Below are positions 16,626-26,611 of a stretch of 64,000 nt of DNA, in pieces. The position numbers were made by a program, and so were the translations under genes. This stretch comes from Staphylococcus sp. MI 10-1553. Its GTDB lineage: Bacteria; Bacillota; Bacilli; Staphylococcales; Staphylococcaceae. The stretch's first letter is position 1. Every line of letters begins with the position of its first letter. Below the pieces are notes generated by a model. It was given only the letters and a program-made list of their open reading frames with translations, was not told where the DNA came from and searched no databases. The DNA lies in assembly GCF_010365305.1 (NCBI RefSeq), contig NZ_CP048279.1:992001-1056000 (forward strand), read 5' to 3'.

Positions 16626-17516
16626 ATGACAAAAGAAATACCCAAGATTAATAACGAATATTTAAAAGAAAAGAGAAAAAAACAGCGTATCCAGCAACGT
16701 CGTGTTCAACGTATTATTGTCGGGATACTCGTTGTGATTGTTTTATTGATCCTGGTTTATATGTTTACACCTATCAGTCACATTAAAAGTGCTGACATTA
16801 AAGGGAACCATTACGTGTCTAAGCAAGATATTTTGAAAGAGCTTGATATTCAAAACCATCCACGCATTTACGCTTATAGTTCTGATGATGCTGAGGCGCG
16901 TTTGAAAAAGAACGAATTGATTGATGAAGTGACGATTGAAAAAGGACTGTTCAATCCGATTGAAGTCAACGTGAAAGAACATGATATCATCGCAATAACG
17001 ACAGAAAAGTCACGCGTGGTTCCTATGATTGAAAATGGCAAAGTGTTAAAAGATTATAAACAGGAAGTACCGAATGAAGCACCTTACATTGAAGGGTTTA
17101 AAGGAGCAGAAAAACGTCATCTCGTGGATGCTTTACAAAAAATGGGTCGAACGACACGTGCACAAATTTCAGAAATTGTGAGTGCACCACAAAAAGATCA
17201 GCCGCATTTAATTAAACTTTTCATGCGTGATGGGATTGAAGTCGTTGGGAATACGAATACCATTGCTGAAAAGTTGAAGTATTATCCAAGTATGTCACAA
17301 GCGTTAGAAAAAGATGAAACAGGCAAATTAAAAAAATCGGGCTTTATAGATCTATCAGTCGGTGCGACATTTATTCCTTATGATAATGTGAACAATGGAC
17401 AAACAAGTTCGGCGAGCGCCAAAGAAGTCCAAAGTGGTACAGCGAGTGAAGACAAAGCTAAAGATGATTTACAGAAGGCTTTGAACAAGATTAAAGATGA
17501 AGAATCATCGGAATAG
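16626..17516 (+). CDS. divIB: Cell division protein DivIB (FtsQ)
   Basis: A bitopic division protein with a very basic cytoplasmic tail (KRKKQRIQQRRVQR), one membrane helix at about residues 29-48, a POTRA domain beginning ISHIKSADIKGNHYVSK and a beta domain ending near residue 255, followed by a disordered Ser/Lys/Asp tail. The protein is 296 aa; S. aureus DivIB, as I recall it, is about 439 aa because of a long cytoplasmic N-terminal region that is absent here. The start is ATG 16626 (a TTG at 16623 is equally placed for the AAGGATG site). It follows murD by 15 bases. Confidence 0.9.
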   Translation: MTKEIPKINNEYLKEKRKKQRIQQRRVQRIIVGILVVIVLLILVYMFTPISHIKSADIKGNHYVSKQDILKELDIQNHPRIYAYSSDDAEARLKKNELIDEVTIEKGLFNPIEVNVKEHDIIAITTEKSRVVPMIENGKVLKDYKQEVPNEAPYIEGFKGAEKRHLVDALQKMGRTTRAQISEIVSAPQKDQPHLIKLFMRDGIEVVGNTNTIAEKLKYYPSMSQALEKDETGKLKKSGFIDLSVGATFIPYDNVNNGQTSSASAKEVQSGTASEDKAKDDLQKALNKIKDEESSE

Positions 17517-17577
17517 CAAGGGTGAGACTCAAAAATATTTTGATATGATAATGATTTTGAGCCTCCATCTTCCTTGC
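17516..17577 (+). terminator. Large hairpin after divIB
   Basis: GCAAGG/CCTTGC forms an outer stem and GAGACTCAAAA/TTTTGAGCCTC an inner one. It lacks a T-tract, so it may attenuate or process rather than fully terminate. A new promoter for ftsA follows. Confidence 0.45.
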
Positions 17578-17663
17578 AAATAGATGATTGCGCATTACAA
17601 AAAGATTACATTAATATATAAATGTGATAAAAAGTTGAAATTCCACTGTGTTTATAGTTCACA

Positions 17664-17692
17664 TTGATAGTGTGTTATTGTAAACTTAAAAT
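17664..17692 (+). promoter_or_regulatory. Promoter of ftsA-ftsZ
   Basis: TTGATA (17664-17669), a 17-bp spacer and TAAAAT (17687-17692), 39 bases before the ftsA start. Confidence 0.6.
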
Positions 17693-17707
17693 AGCTTAAT
17701 TATGTAA

Positions 17708-19132
<1,425 letters not shown>

Positions 19133-19161
19133 TTGGCTACAAAGATTAGGAGGAAATTTAA

Positions 19162-20334
19162 ATGTTAGAATTTGAACAAGGATTTAATCATTTAGCGACA
19201 CTTAAAGTCATCGGTGTCGGTGGTGGCGGTAATAATGCTGTTAACCGAATGATTGACCACGGTATGAACAATGTTGAATTTATTGCAATTAACACAGACG
19301 GACAAGCTTTAAACTTATCTAAAGCAGAATCTAAAATCCAAATTGGTGAAAAGTTAACACGTGGATTAGGTGCAGGTGCGAACCCTGAAATTGGTAAAAA
19401 AGCTGCAGAAGAATCACGTGAACAAATTGAAGATGCGATCCAAGGTGCAGACATGGTATTCGTTACTGCTGGTATGGGTGGCGGTACTGGTACAGGTGCA
19501 GCACCTGTTGTAGCCAAAATCGCTAAAGAAATGGGCGCTTTAACAGTGGGTGTTGTGACACGTCCATTCAGTTTCGAAGGTCGTAAACGTCAAACACAAG
19601 CTGCTGCGGGTGTTGAAGCAATGAAAGCCGCTGTTGATACTTTAATTGTCATTCCTAACGATCGCTTGTTAGACATTGTAGACAAATCTACACCAATGAT
19701 GGAAGCATTTAAAGAAGCTGACAACGTATTACGTCAAGGTGTACAAGGTATTTCTGATTTAATTGCAGTATCTGGTGAAGTGAACCTCGACTTTGCTGAC
19801 GTTAAAACAATCATGTCAAACCAAGGTTCTGCATTAATGGGTATCGGTGTATCATCTGGTGAAAACCGTGCAGTTGAAGCGGCTAAAAAAGCCATTTCTT
19901 CTCCTTTACTTGAAACATCAATCGTAGGTGCACAAGGTGTGTTAATGAACATTACTGGTGGCGAATCATTATCTTTATTCGAAGCACAAGAAGCTGCTGA
20001 CATCGTACAAGATGCTGCAGATGAAGATGTGAACATGATCTTTGGTACAGTGATCAACCCAGAATTACAAGATGAAATTGTTGTCACTGTCATCGCAACA
20101 GGTTTTGAAGATAAACCTTCATCACAAGCACGTAAACAAGGTCACTCTGGCTTTGGTACAAGTGCTGCGCCAACAAGCTCAAAAGAATCTAGCTTCGGTG
20201 GTGGGCATACAGGTCAAGCTTCAACACAAGATAAAGAAGTTGAAAGTGGACGTAGCCATACTACAGCGGACGACGATATTCCAAGCTTTATTCGTAACAG
20301 AGAAGAAAGACGCTCAAGAAGAACACGTCGTTAA
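19162..20334 (+). CDS. ftsZ: Cell division protein FtsZ
   Basis: The tubulin-like GTPase that forms the Z ring. The 390-aa protein has [16 protein letters not shown] at the N-terminus, the GTP signature [10 protein letters not shown] near residue 105, the T7 loop [11 protein letters not shown] near 208, a disordered linker rich in Ser/Gly from about 320, and the conserved C-terminal peptide [14 protein letters not shown] followed by a basic tail. That peptide binds FtsA, SepF and EzrA. Strong AGGAGG site. The operon's strong terminator follows 78 bases after the stop. Confidence 0.98.
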   Translation: MLEFEQGFNHLATLKVIGVGGGGNNAVNRMIDHGMNNVEFIAINTDGQALNLSKAESKIQIGEKLTRGLGAGANPEIGKKAAEESREQIEDAIQGADMVFVTAGMGGGTGTGAAPVVAKIAKEMGALTVGVVTRPFSFEGRKRQTQAAAGVEAMKAAVDTLIVIPNDRLLDIVDKSTPMMEAFKEADNVLRQGVQGISDLIAVSGEVNLDFADVKTIMSNQGSALMGIGVSSGENRAVEAAKKAISSPLLETSIVGAQGVLMNITGGESLSLFEAQEAADIVQDAADEDVNMIFGTVINPELQDEIVVTVIATGFEDKPSSQARKQGHSGFGTSAAPTSSKESSFGGGHTGQASTQDKEVESGRSHTTADDDIPSFIRNREERRSRRTRR

Positions 20335-20411
20335 TCGTGTGATATGTTGAAATATAAAGTACACCTATCAACAGGATAAAGTGTGATATTTATCTTACAT
20401 AGGATGTCATG

Positions 20412-20456
20412 AACTGCTAGGACAATTGTCACTTCATCAATGTCCTAGCAGTTTTT
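20412..20456 (+). terminator. Terminator after ftsZ
   Basis: AACTGCTAGGACA and TGTCCTAGCAGTT form a perfect 13-bp stem followed by TTTTT. No promoter is clear between it and pgeF 30 bases on, so the ylm genes may depend on read-through. Confidence 0.85.
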
Positions 20457-20485
20457 AATAGATAAAAGAAAAAGGAGGGGTTAAG

Positions 20486-21298
20486 ATGGAATTATTTACG
20501 AAAAAGGCACATCATTTGTCTTATCAGCCGAGTTTAGCACAAGGTGTTCAAATCGGCATCACGACGAGAGGTGATGGTGTGAGTGCGTATCCAACTGAAG
20601 CATTCAACATGGCAAGATATATTGATGATCAGCCGGAAAATATTACCCATCATCAGGAAGTATTGGCACAAGAAATCGGTATTCCGAGAGCACAATGGGT
20701 CTTTCCAATACAGACGCACGAAGCCCATGTCGTGGAAGTGACTCAAGCAGATCGTGGCAAAAATATCGATGCGCTTGCGAAAGACACACTTTATGGTATT
20801 GATGCGATGTTCACATACGATGATGATACGATGTTGACGATGTGTTATGCAGACTGTGTGCCGATTTACTTTTATAGCCCTTCTCATCACTTTATTGCTT
20901 TAGCACATGCAGGTTGGCGGGGGACTGTCGCAACCATTGTCCATCGTGTGTTAGATCAATTTACTTATGATTACAACGACTTATACGTGGTTATTGGTCC
21001 GGCAACATCCGATAGTTATGAAATCAATGATGATATTTTCAAGCAATTTCAACGACTGCCTATTGATAGTGCAGCATATATAGAGACGCGTGGCAAAGAC
21101 CGTCATGGTATTGATTTGAAATATGCGAACCAATTATTGTTAGAACAATACGGCGTGCCACGTGACCATATTTATCGTACAGAATATACAACTTCTGAAG
21201 AATTGGATTTATTTTTCTCGTATCGTTTAGAAAAAGGTCATACGGGAAGAATGTTAGCATTTATTTCTCAATCATTGAATGAAAGTGGAGATGATTAA
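20486..21298 (+). CDS. pgeF: Multicopper-oxidase-like purine nucleosidase/phosphorylase (YlmD/YfiH family)
   Basis: A 270-aa DUF152 protein. [40 protein letters not shown] and the C-terminal RTGRM-like HTGRMLAF carry the zinc site residues (two His and one Cys) of the family. Members act on adenosine and inosine, and PgeF (YfiH) edits peptidoglycan precursors in E. coli. The AAAGGAGGGG site sits eight bases before the ATG. It forms a cluster ylmD-ylmE-sepF-ylmG with the next genes, an order shared across Firmicutes. Confidence 0.88.
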   Translation: MELFTKKAHHLSYQPSLAQGVQIGITTRGDGVSAYPTEAFNMARYIDDQPENITHHQEVLAQEIGIPRAQWVFPIQTHEAHVVEVTQADRGKNIDALAKDTLYGIDAMFTYDDDTMLTMCYADCVPIYFYSPSHHFIALAHAGWRGTVATIVHRVLDQFTYDYNDLYVVIGPATSDSYEINDDIFKQFQRLPIDSAAYIETRGKDRHGIDLKYANQLLLEQYGVPRDHIYRTEYTTSEELDLFFSYRLEKGHTGRMLAFISQSLNESGDD

Positions 21299-21973
21299 AT
21301 GTCAGTGAAGACAAACTTAGAAGAAATAGAGCAAACCATTACTGAAAATGTGACTTTTCGTGAAGACCCAACAAGACCTCGCGTGATTGCTGTCACAAAA
21401 TATGTTACAATAAACCGAGCAAAAGAAGCTTATGAAGCAGGCATTCGTCATTTTGGTGAAAACCGCATCGAAGGCTTTTTAGAGAAGAAAGCAGCTTTAC
21501 CAGACGATGTTCACATGCATTTTATTGGCTCTTTGCAGTCACGTAAAGTGAAAGAAGTTATTAATGACATTGACTATTTACATGCATTAGACCGTCAAAG
21601 TTTGGCCAAAGAAATTAGTAAACGTGCAGAACATGAAATCAAATGTTTTGTCCAAGTGAACGTTTCAGGTGAAGCATCTAAACATGGCATTGCTTTAGAA
21701 GAGGTCATCCCCTTCATTGAAATGTTAGCGGACTATGACCGTATTCGTGTTGTAGGTCTGATGACGATGGCACCATACACAGATAATGAAGCTGAATTAG
21801 AAGACATTTTTGAAAAACTTAAAAATAAACGCGATGAAGTCCAATCATTGAACCTTACATATGCACCTTGTACAGAACTTTCGATGGGCATGAGTAATGA
21901 TTATCATATTGCCACGAAAAAGGGTGCCACATTTGTTAGAATTGGAACGCGTCTTGTAGGAAAAGAGGAGTGA
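21299..21973 (+). CDS. ylmE: Pyridoxal phosphate homeostasis protein (YggS/YlmE family)
   Basis: A 224-aa single-domain PLP-binding TIM barrel, like the N-terminal domain of alanine racemase. [10 protein letters not shown] holds the PLP lysine, and [38 protein letters not shown] and [10 protein letters not shown] bind phosphate. It keeps free PLP in check and has no known catalytic turnover. It starts one base after the pgeF stop. Confidence 0.9.
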   Translation: MSVKTNLEEIEQTITENVTFREDPTRPRVIAVTKYVTINRAKEAYEAGIRHFGENRIEGFLEKKAALPDDVHMHFIGSLQSRKVKEVINDIDYLHALDRQSLAKEISKRAEHEIKCFVQVNVSGEASKHGIALEEVIPFIEMLADYDRIRVVGLMTMAPYTDNEAELEDIFEKLKNKRDEVQSLNLTYAPCTELSMGMSNDYHIATKKGATFVRIGTRLVGKEE

Positions 21974-21978
21974 ATCCA

Positions 21979-22539
21979 TTGGCTATAAAAGATTTGTTCA
22001 ACAATTTTTTCACAATTGAAGAAGATGAAGATGAAGATTTCATTCAAGAAGAAGAACGCCGTCGTGAACGTGAACAACAGCAGACGCAACAACAAGCGAA
22101 CAAACAACAATCTGAGCGTCCAAGAGCAGTCCAATCCGTACCGAAACGTCAAGCTACACGTTCAAAATCTTCTCAAAATGATAAACAGTTGCAAGTTGCC
22201 CAAAAACAAGAGCAAGGGAATGTGGTGAACATGAGCCCAACACAAGATACTTATCAAAATGGCAGTTCTAAAATGTGTTTATTTGAACCACGTGTATTTT
22301 CTGATACACAAGATATTGCGGATGAATTGAAAAATCGTCGTGCCACACTTGTGAACCTTCAACGTATTGATCAAGTTTCTGCAAAACGTATTATCGACTT
22401 TTTAAGCGGTACCGTTTATGCGATTGGCGGCGATATTCAACGTGTCGGTGCAGATATTTTCTTATGTACACCTGACAATGTTGAGGTTGCGGGTAGTATT
22501 ACCGATCATATCGAATCTATGGAAAATCATTATAAATAA
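21979..22539 (+). CDS. sepF: Cell division protein SepF
   Basis: Anchors FtsZ at the membrane, alongside FtsA. Translating from the TTG at 21979 (eight bases after GAGGAG) gives [20 protein letters not shown]: an N-terminal amphipathic membrane helix and acidic stretch. A Gln/Arg-rich linker (about residues 25-90) follows. The conserved SepF core ([37 protein letters not shown]) comprises the last 95 residues. A GTG at 21970 overlaps the Shine-Dalgarno sequence and is less likely. Confidence 0.93.
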   Translation: MAIKDLFNNFFTIEEDEDEDFIQEEERRREREQQQTQQQANKQQSERPRAVQSVPKRQATRSKSSQNDKQLQVAQKQEQGNVVNMSPTQDTYQNGSSKMCLFEPRVFSDTQDIADELKNRRATLVNLQRIDQVSAKRIIDFLSGTVYAIGGDIQRVGADIFLCTPDNVEVAGSITDHIESMENHYK

Positions 22540-22550
22540 GGGAGTATGCT

Positions 22551-22844
22551 ATGAACATCGAGTTATTAACATCCATCCTTGAATTTCTATTATTCATTGT
22601 TAAAGCTTACACATTTGGAATGATTATTTATATTTTTATGTCGTGGTTACCAGGTGCAAGAGAAAGCGCAGTTGGACGATGGATGTCAAAAATTTATGAG
22701 CCATTTTTAGAACCATTTCGACGTATCATTCCGCCATTAGGTCTGGTTGATATTTCACCGATTGTAGCCTTTTTAGTGCTCAATTTGTTTGAACGTGGAC
22801 TTGTAGCCATTTTTAATCTTATTTTGCATCAAATCTATTCATAA
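22551..22844 (+). CDS. ylmG: YggT-family membrane protein YlmG
   Basis: A 97-aa protein with two membrane helices (about residues 8-30 and 68-92) flanking the conserved loop SWLPGARESAVGRWMSKIYEPFLEPFRRIIPP, which identifies the YggT family. Linked to division and osmotic functions by association only. In other staphylococci ylmH follows directly; here a strong terminator and 9 kb of accessory genes intervene. Confidence 0.9.
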   Translation: MNIELLTSILEFLLFIVKAYTFGMIIYIFMSWLPGARESAVGRWMSKIYEPFLEPFRRIIPPLGLVDISPIVAFLVLNLFERGLVAIFNLILHQIYS

Positions 22845-22858
22845 AATACAGTATGATT

Positions 22859-22908
22859 AATAGACTGTTCAGACGTTGTGATGGCGTGTTTGAACAGTCT
22901 ATTTTTTT
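22859..22908 (+). terminator. Terminator after ylmG
   Basis: AATAGACTGTTCA and TGAACAGTCTATT form a perfect 13-bp stem followed by TTTTT. It marks the left boundary of the accessory insertion. Confidence 0.88.
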
Positions 22909-23012
22909 ATGTGTGGTGGTGTTAAGAAATGTACGTTCGATTTTAATTTAACGAGGTATAAGTAGGGTGCAAATTTAAGTGCATCAGATCAACAGTAGCA
23001 ACATCACACTAC

Positions 23013-23065
23013 AAAAAAGCCCCTCCATCACGCAATCATAACGAACGCGTTGGAAGGGTTTTTTA
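23013..23065. terminator. Bidirectional terminator left of the rbs remnant
   Basis: AAAAAAGCCCCTCCATCACGC pairs with GCGTTGGAAGGGTTTTTT with small mismatches. It serves the minus-strand rbs genes and stops leftward transcription. Confidence 0.75.
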
Positions 23066-23074
23066 AGATTGATT

Positions 23075-23477
23075 TAAAATGTCACGTTGGATTCTAAAAT
23101 AATATTAGAAAACGGGGTGATTTTACCTGTGCGGATATTACCTTTATTCAATGGTTGTCTCAAATATGCTGTCATTTCTGAGTGCGGAATAAACGCAATA
23201 TCAACATCTTGATCAATCAATGCTTTGATTTGTTTCAATTGTGTCGGGTTATGTGTTTTAATTTCTTCTGCTAGATAGTTTTTTGGATTTTTAATTCTTC
23301 TAACACTGTTGCTAATACATCGATAAAGAGCGGCAATTCTTTGGTTACAGCTAAATCGATTCTTCTTTCATCGTTAGAAATAGGTATCCCTGCATCATTG
23401 ACGGTCAATAATTAGAAATGCTCCATTGTTGCAATGACTTGAGAAACGTGGCTGTTAAGTAAAGCTGCTTTTTTCAT
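23075..23477 (-). pseudogene. rbsD: D-ribose pyranase RbsD, broken
   Basis: On the minus strand the sequence starts MKKAALLNSHVSQVIATMEHF and then hits TAA where the family has Asp in the stretch LLTVNDAG. A one-base loss after KIQK shifts the frame before [13 protein letters not shown]. Downstream it reads [14 protein letters not shown] and ends [10 protein letters not shown], the RbsD C-terminus. Two independent lesions make this a pseudogene. A GGTGAAGAG site remains before the ATG, and the gene follows rbsU by 17 bases. Confidence 0.85.
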
Positions 23478-23494
23478 TCTCTTCACCCTGTCTA

Positions 23495-24376
23495 TTATCT
23501 AATAAATACAGTTACTGTTGCTGCTGCTAAAATCAAAATTAAACCCATGATTGTGATAAACATTTCTTTTGAAGTTTTGCGCTGATTTAAGAAATAAATT
23601 CCTGTTAATGTAGCTAAAACAACTGAAGTTTGAGATAAGATGAAACCTGTTGCTAAACCATTCATATCAGGTTGCGCTGAGATTAAATATGTCAATGCCG
23701 CAAAAGCAAAGAAGAAACCTGAAATGATTTGTAACCAAGTGACTTTCTTGTTGAATGGATTATCTTTTTTTATTGTCATTAACCCGTAAATGACGGCAGC
23801 AAGTACCATTCCAATGGCTTGTGGTAAAAATGCAACTTCACCACCAATGTCAGTCGCTTGTGGTGCAGCAGAGTAGAGCCAATATCCAAATTCACCGATT
23901 AATAGGATAATGACTGCTTTTCTCAAGTGACTACTTTTTGTTTCTTGCGCATCTTCACTCCAAACAGTCATCCATGCCCCAATTAAAATTACGACTAAAG
24001 CTGCAAAACCAATCAGTTTATTTGTAAGACTTGGCCAGTTACCTAATGCGAATACACCCCAAAGTGATGCACCGAGTAATTGGAAAGCCGTTGTGATAGG
24101 CATTGCACGAGAAGAACCGATATATTCAAACGCTTTGAAAGTCATAATTTGGCCAAAACACCAACCGGCTCCTGATAGCAAAGCGAAAAATAAATCCATC
24201 CCTGTTGGAAATTGACGCCCTGAAAACATAAAAAATGCAATCGCGAAAATCAGTGTCCCAACAGTAGCGCCGATGATCTGATTGACTGGTTTACCTCCAA
24301 TTTTTGATGCAATTGTAGGAAAAAGACCCCAACCAATGAGCGGTCCTAAACCAATTAATAGTGCGACCATGTTCAT
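23495..24376 (-). CDS. rbsU: Ribose uptake protein RbsU (GRP-family transporter)
   Basis: A 293-aa membrane protein with ten hydrophobic segments, of the glucose/ribose porter (drug/metabolite transporter) family. MVALLIGLGPLIGWG, GGKPVNQIIGATVGT, TTAFQLLGASLWGVF and SQTSVVLATLTGIYFL are nearly those of the S. aureus RbsU. It imports ribose with rbsK and rbsD in S. aureus. Here rbsD is dead and no rbsK is present in the window, so ribose catabolism from this locus looks lost. The start is the ATG at 24376, eight bases after GAGGAG. Confidence 0.88.
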   Translation of the reverse strand: MNMVALLIGLGPLIGWGLFPTIASKIGGKPVNQIIGATVGTLIFAIAFFMFSGRQFPTGMDLFFALLSGAGWCFGQIMTFKAFEYIGSSRAMPITTAFQLLGASLWGVFALGNWPSLTNKLIGFAALVVILIGAWMTVWSEDAQETKSSHLRKAVIILLIGEFGYWLYSAAPQATDIGGEVAFLPQAIGMVLAAVIYGLMTIKKDNPFNKKVTWLQIISGFFFAFAALTYLISAQPDMNGLATGFILSQTSVVLATLTGIYFLNQRKTSKEMFITIMGLILILAAATVTVFIR

Positions 24377-24667
24377 TATTTACACTCCTCTATTTCTATT
24401 AAATATTTTGTCTTTCATTAACAAGTTCACGTTTTAAAATATACCATTTCTATATCAATATATAAACTAACATTTACTAAAATTTAAAACTATTATTTGG
24501 GAAATTAAAAAATTGAAACAAACTTGTCACACAGATCAGTAAAGCAGAGGGGTTAGGATGGTACAATGAATTAACGTGTTAAAGATGAACCAAAAGTCAA
24601 TCTAAAGAGTGGTTTCTAAGCGATATTGTCTCCTCTTTGAAACTTGTTTCTAAATTCATAGTATTGC

Positions 24668-24696
24668 TTGAAAAATAGAACATAACCGCATACAAT
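24668..24696 (+). promoter_or_regulatory. Promoter of the sialic acid regulator gene
   Basis: TTGAAA (24668-24673), a 17-bp spacer and TACAAT (24691-24696). The predicted transcription start falls within the cre site that follows. Confidence 0.65.
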
Positions 24697-24702
24697 TATT
24701 TG

Positions 24703-24716
24703 TGTAAACGCTTACA
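24703..24716. promoter_or_regulatory. CcpA catabolite-responsive element (cre)
   Basis: TGTAAACGCTTACA matches the cre consensus at every informative position. It lies at about +1 to +13 of the predicted transcript, so bound CcpA would block transcription when a preferred sugar is present. Confidence 0.78.
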
Positions 24717-24733
24717 ATAGCGAGGTGTGAACA

Positions 24734-25546
24734 ATGAGATTTTATAAAGTACTTGTTCCTATGATTGAATCAAATCTTGAAAATATGACAACGACAGAAA
24801 AAGAGGTAGCACATTTTTTTCTGAAACAAGTTACTGTCGAGGATTTATCGTCTGAGATGTTTAGCCACCAACTGCATGTGTCTAAAGCAACATTAACACG
24901 ATTTGCGAAAAAGTGTGGCTTCACGGGTTTTAGAGAATTTTTGTTCCATTATAGAGAAATGATGCGTGAAAAAGAGGATATTCTTGCATACAAAGACTTA
25001 ACACAAAAAGTTCTGTTTGATTATGAAGAGATGCTCCGTAAAAATTATTCTATTCTCAATGAAAGTCAGTTAGAACGTATTAAAGAGATGATTAATCAAG
25101 CTGAACGTGTGTATCTTTATGGGAAGGGAAGTTCGGCACTGGCATTAAAAGAAATGAAAATGAGATTTATGAGACTCGGTATAATTTGTGAAGTGATTGA
25201 AGATAATGACATGTTCGTATGGAATAATTTATTAGTAGATACGTCATGTCTCGTGATTGGTGCTTCAATTTCAGGCAAAACGGAGGCGGTACTTACTGCA
25301 TTGGCATCAGCTCACAAGAGGGGTGCTAGCACAGTACTTATGACGACAAAAAATTTTACAGAGCATGAGTTAATGTGTGATGAAATATTACTTTTGGCTG
25401 CGAACAAAAATTTAGCATACGGAAATATAATTTCACCACAATTTCCAATATTACTCATGACAGATTGTTTGTTTTCCTACTATTTGGAGGACCCTCATAG
25501 ACGGATGTATTACGATCAAACTATTATAGATAAAGAAGAGCCGTAA
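24734..25546 (+). CDS. RpiR-family regulator of sialic acid genes (NanR-like)
   Basis: A 270-aa protein with an N-terminal helix-turn-helix (HVSKATLTRFAKKCGFTGFREFLFHY, about residues 45-72) and a C-terminal SIS domain beginning VYLYGKGSSALALKEMKMRF (about 135). SIS domains bind phosphosugars; the S. aureus NanR is of this family and answers to ManNAc-6-P. Adjacent to, and reading into, nanA, so it probably controls the nan genes. A cre site overlaps its promoter. Whether it represses or activates is not visible. Confidence 0.8.
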   Translation: MRFYKVLVPMIESNLENMTTTEKEVAHFFLKQVTVEDLSSEMFSHQLHVSKATLTRFAKKCGFTGFREFLFHYREMMREKEDILAYKDLTQKVLFDYEEMLRKNYSILNESQLERIKEMINQAERVYLYGKGSSALALKEMKMRFMRLGIICEVIEDNDMFVWNNLLVDTSCLVIGASISGKTEAVLTALASAHKRGASTVLMTTKNFTEHELMCDEILLLAANKNLAYGNIISPQFPILLMTDCLFSYYLEDPHRRMYYDQTIIDKEEP

Positions 25547-25660
25547 TCTCGTACATATTGTCCAAAAAAGGGAATTCACACCGTTTTATAAGCGTTGCAC
25601 AATAATGATATAAATAATGCAATGAGTTTTGCATCAATGATTGAGAAGAGGAGAATGAAT

Positions 25661-26584
25661 ATGAGAGATTTAAGTCGATATCAAGGCATTATTCCGGCAT
25701 TTTACGCATGCTACGACGAAAAAGGAGAAGTTAGTCAAGAACGTGTACGCCAACAAGTGCAATATTTGATTGATAAAGGCGTAAAAGGACTTTATGTGAA
25801 TGGTTCTTCTGGGGAATGTATTTACTTAACTACTGAAGAGCGTAAACAGATTATTGAGGCAGTGATGGATGTCGCGAAAGGTAAAATAACAGTGATTAAC
25901 CATGTTGCTTGTAACAACACAAAAGAGAGTACGATTTTAGCAGCACATTCTGAACAATTGGGTGTCGATGCGATTGCGGCCATTCCACCGATTTACTTTA
26001 AATTACCAGAATATTCAATCGAAAAATATTGGAATACGATCAGTGAAGCGGCACCGAATACCGATTTTGTGATATACAATATTCCACAATTAGCGGGTGT
26101 CGCGTTGACGAATAAGTTGTATGCGGCGATGCGTAAAAACCCACGTGTGATTGGTGTGAAAAACTCTTCTATGCCTGTACAAGATATTCAAACATTTGCG
26201 GCGGCAGCGGGTGAAGACTATATCGTATTCAACGGTCCAGATGAACAATTTGTCGGTGGTCGAACGATGGGAGCGCAAGCAGGCATTGGTGGTACATATG
26301 GTGTGATGCCAGACTTGTTTGTGAAATTGAACCAACTCATTATTGATCTAGATATGGCGCAAGCACAAGCACTTCAGTTTGCTATTAATGACATCATTTC
26401 AAAATTAGTATCTGGACATGGCAATATGTACGCAGTCGCGAAAGAGGTGCTCAGAATCAACGAAAATGTAGATTTAGGATCAGTACGTGCACCGTTAGAA
26501 CCATTGACAGAGGAAGATAAAGTTATTGCACAACAAACAGCTGACATGATTGTTGCGACAAGAAAACAATTTCTCGTGTCTTAG
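25661..26584 (+). CDS. nanA: N-acetylneuraminate lyase (NanA, streptococcal type)
   Basis: Cleaves Neu5Ac to ManNAc and pyruvate. The 307-aa DHDPS/NAL-family protein has YVNGSSGECIYL (phosphate/carboxylate loop), the catalytic Tyr in VIYNIPQLAG (about 137) and the Schiff-base Lys in VIGVKNSSM (about 164). Its wording (IPAFYACYDEKG, HVACNNTKES, FNGPDEQF..GGIGGTYGVMP) resembles lactic streptococcal lyases rather than the usual S. aureus NanA, as far as I recall. The start is ATG 25661, seven bases after AAGAGGAG; the longer frame lacks a ribosome site. Confidence 0.87.
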   Translation: MRDLSRYQGIIPAFYACYDEKGEVSQERVRQQVQYLIDKGVKGLYVNGSSGECIYLTTEERKQIIEAVMDVAKGKITVINHVACNNTKESTILAAHSEQLGVDAIAAIPPIYFKLPEYSIEKYWNTISEAAPNTDFVIYNIPQLAGVALTNKLYAAMRKNPRVIGVKNSSMPVQDIQTFAAAAGEDYIVFNGPDEQFVGGRTMGAQAGIGGTYGVMPDLFVKLNQLIIDLDMAQAQALQFAINDIISKLVSGHGNMYAVAKEVLRINENVDLGSVRAPLEPLTEEDKVIAQQTADMIVATRKQFLVS

Positions 26585-26611
26585 TGAACGCATAATAAAG
26601 GAGTGTTGATG

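Noticed and set aside
25580..25610. TTGCA..TGCAA inverted repeat before nanA considered as the RpiR operator
   Set aside because: Five-base arms in AT-rich sequence are too weak without a second occurrence in the operon.
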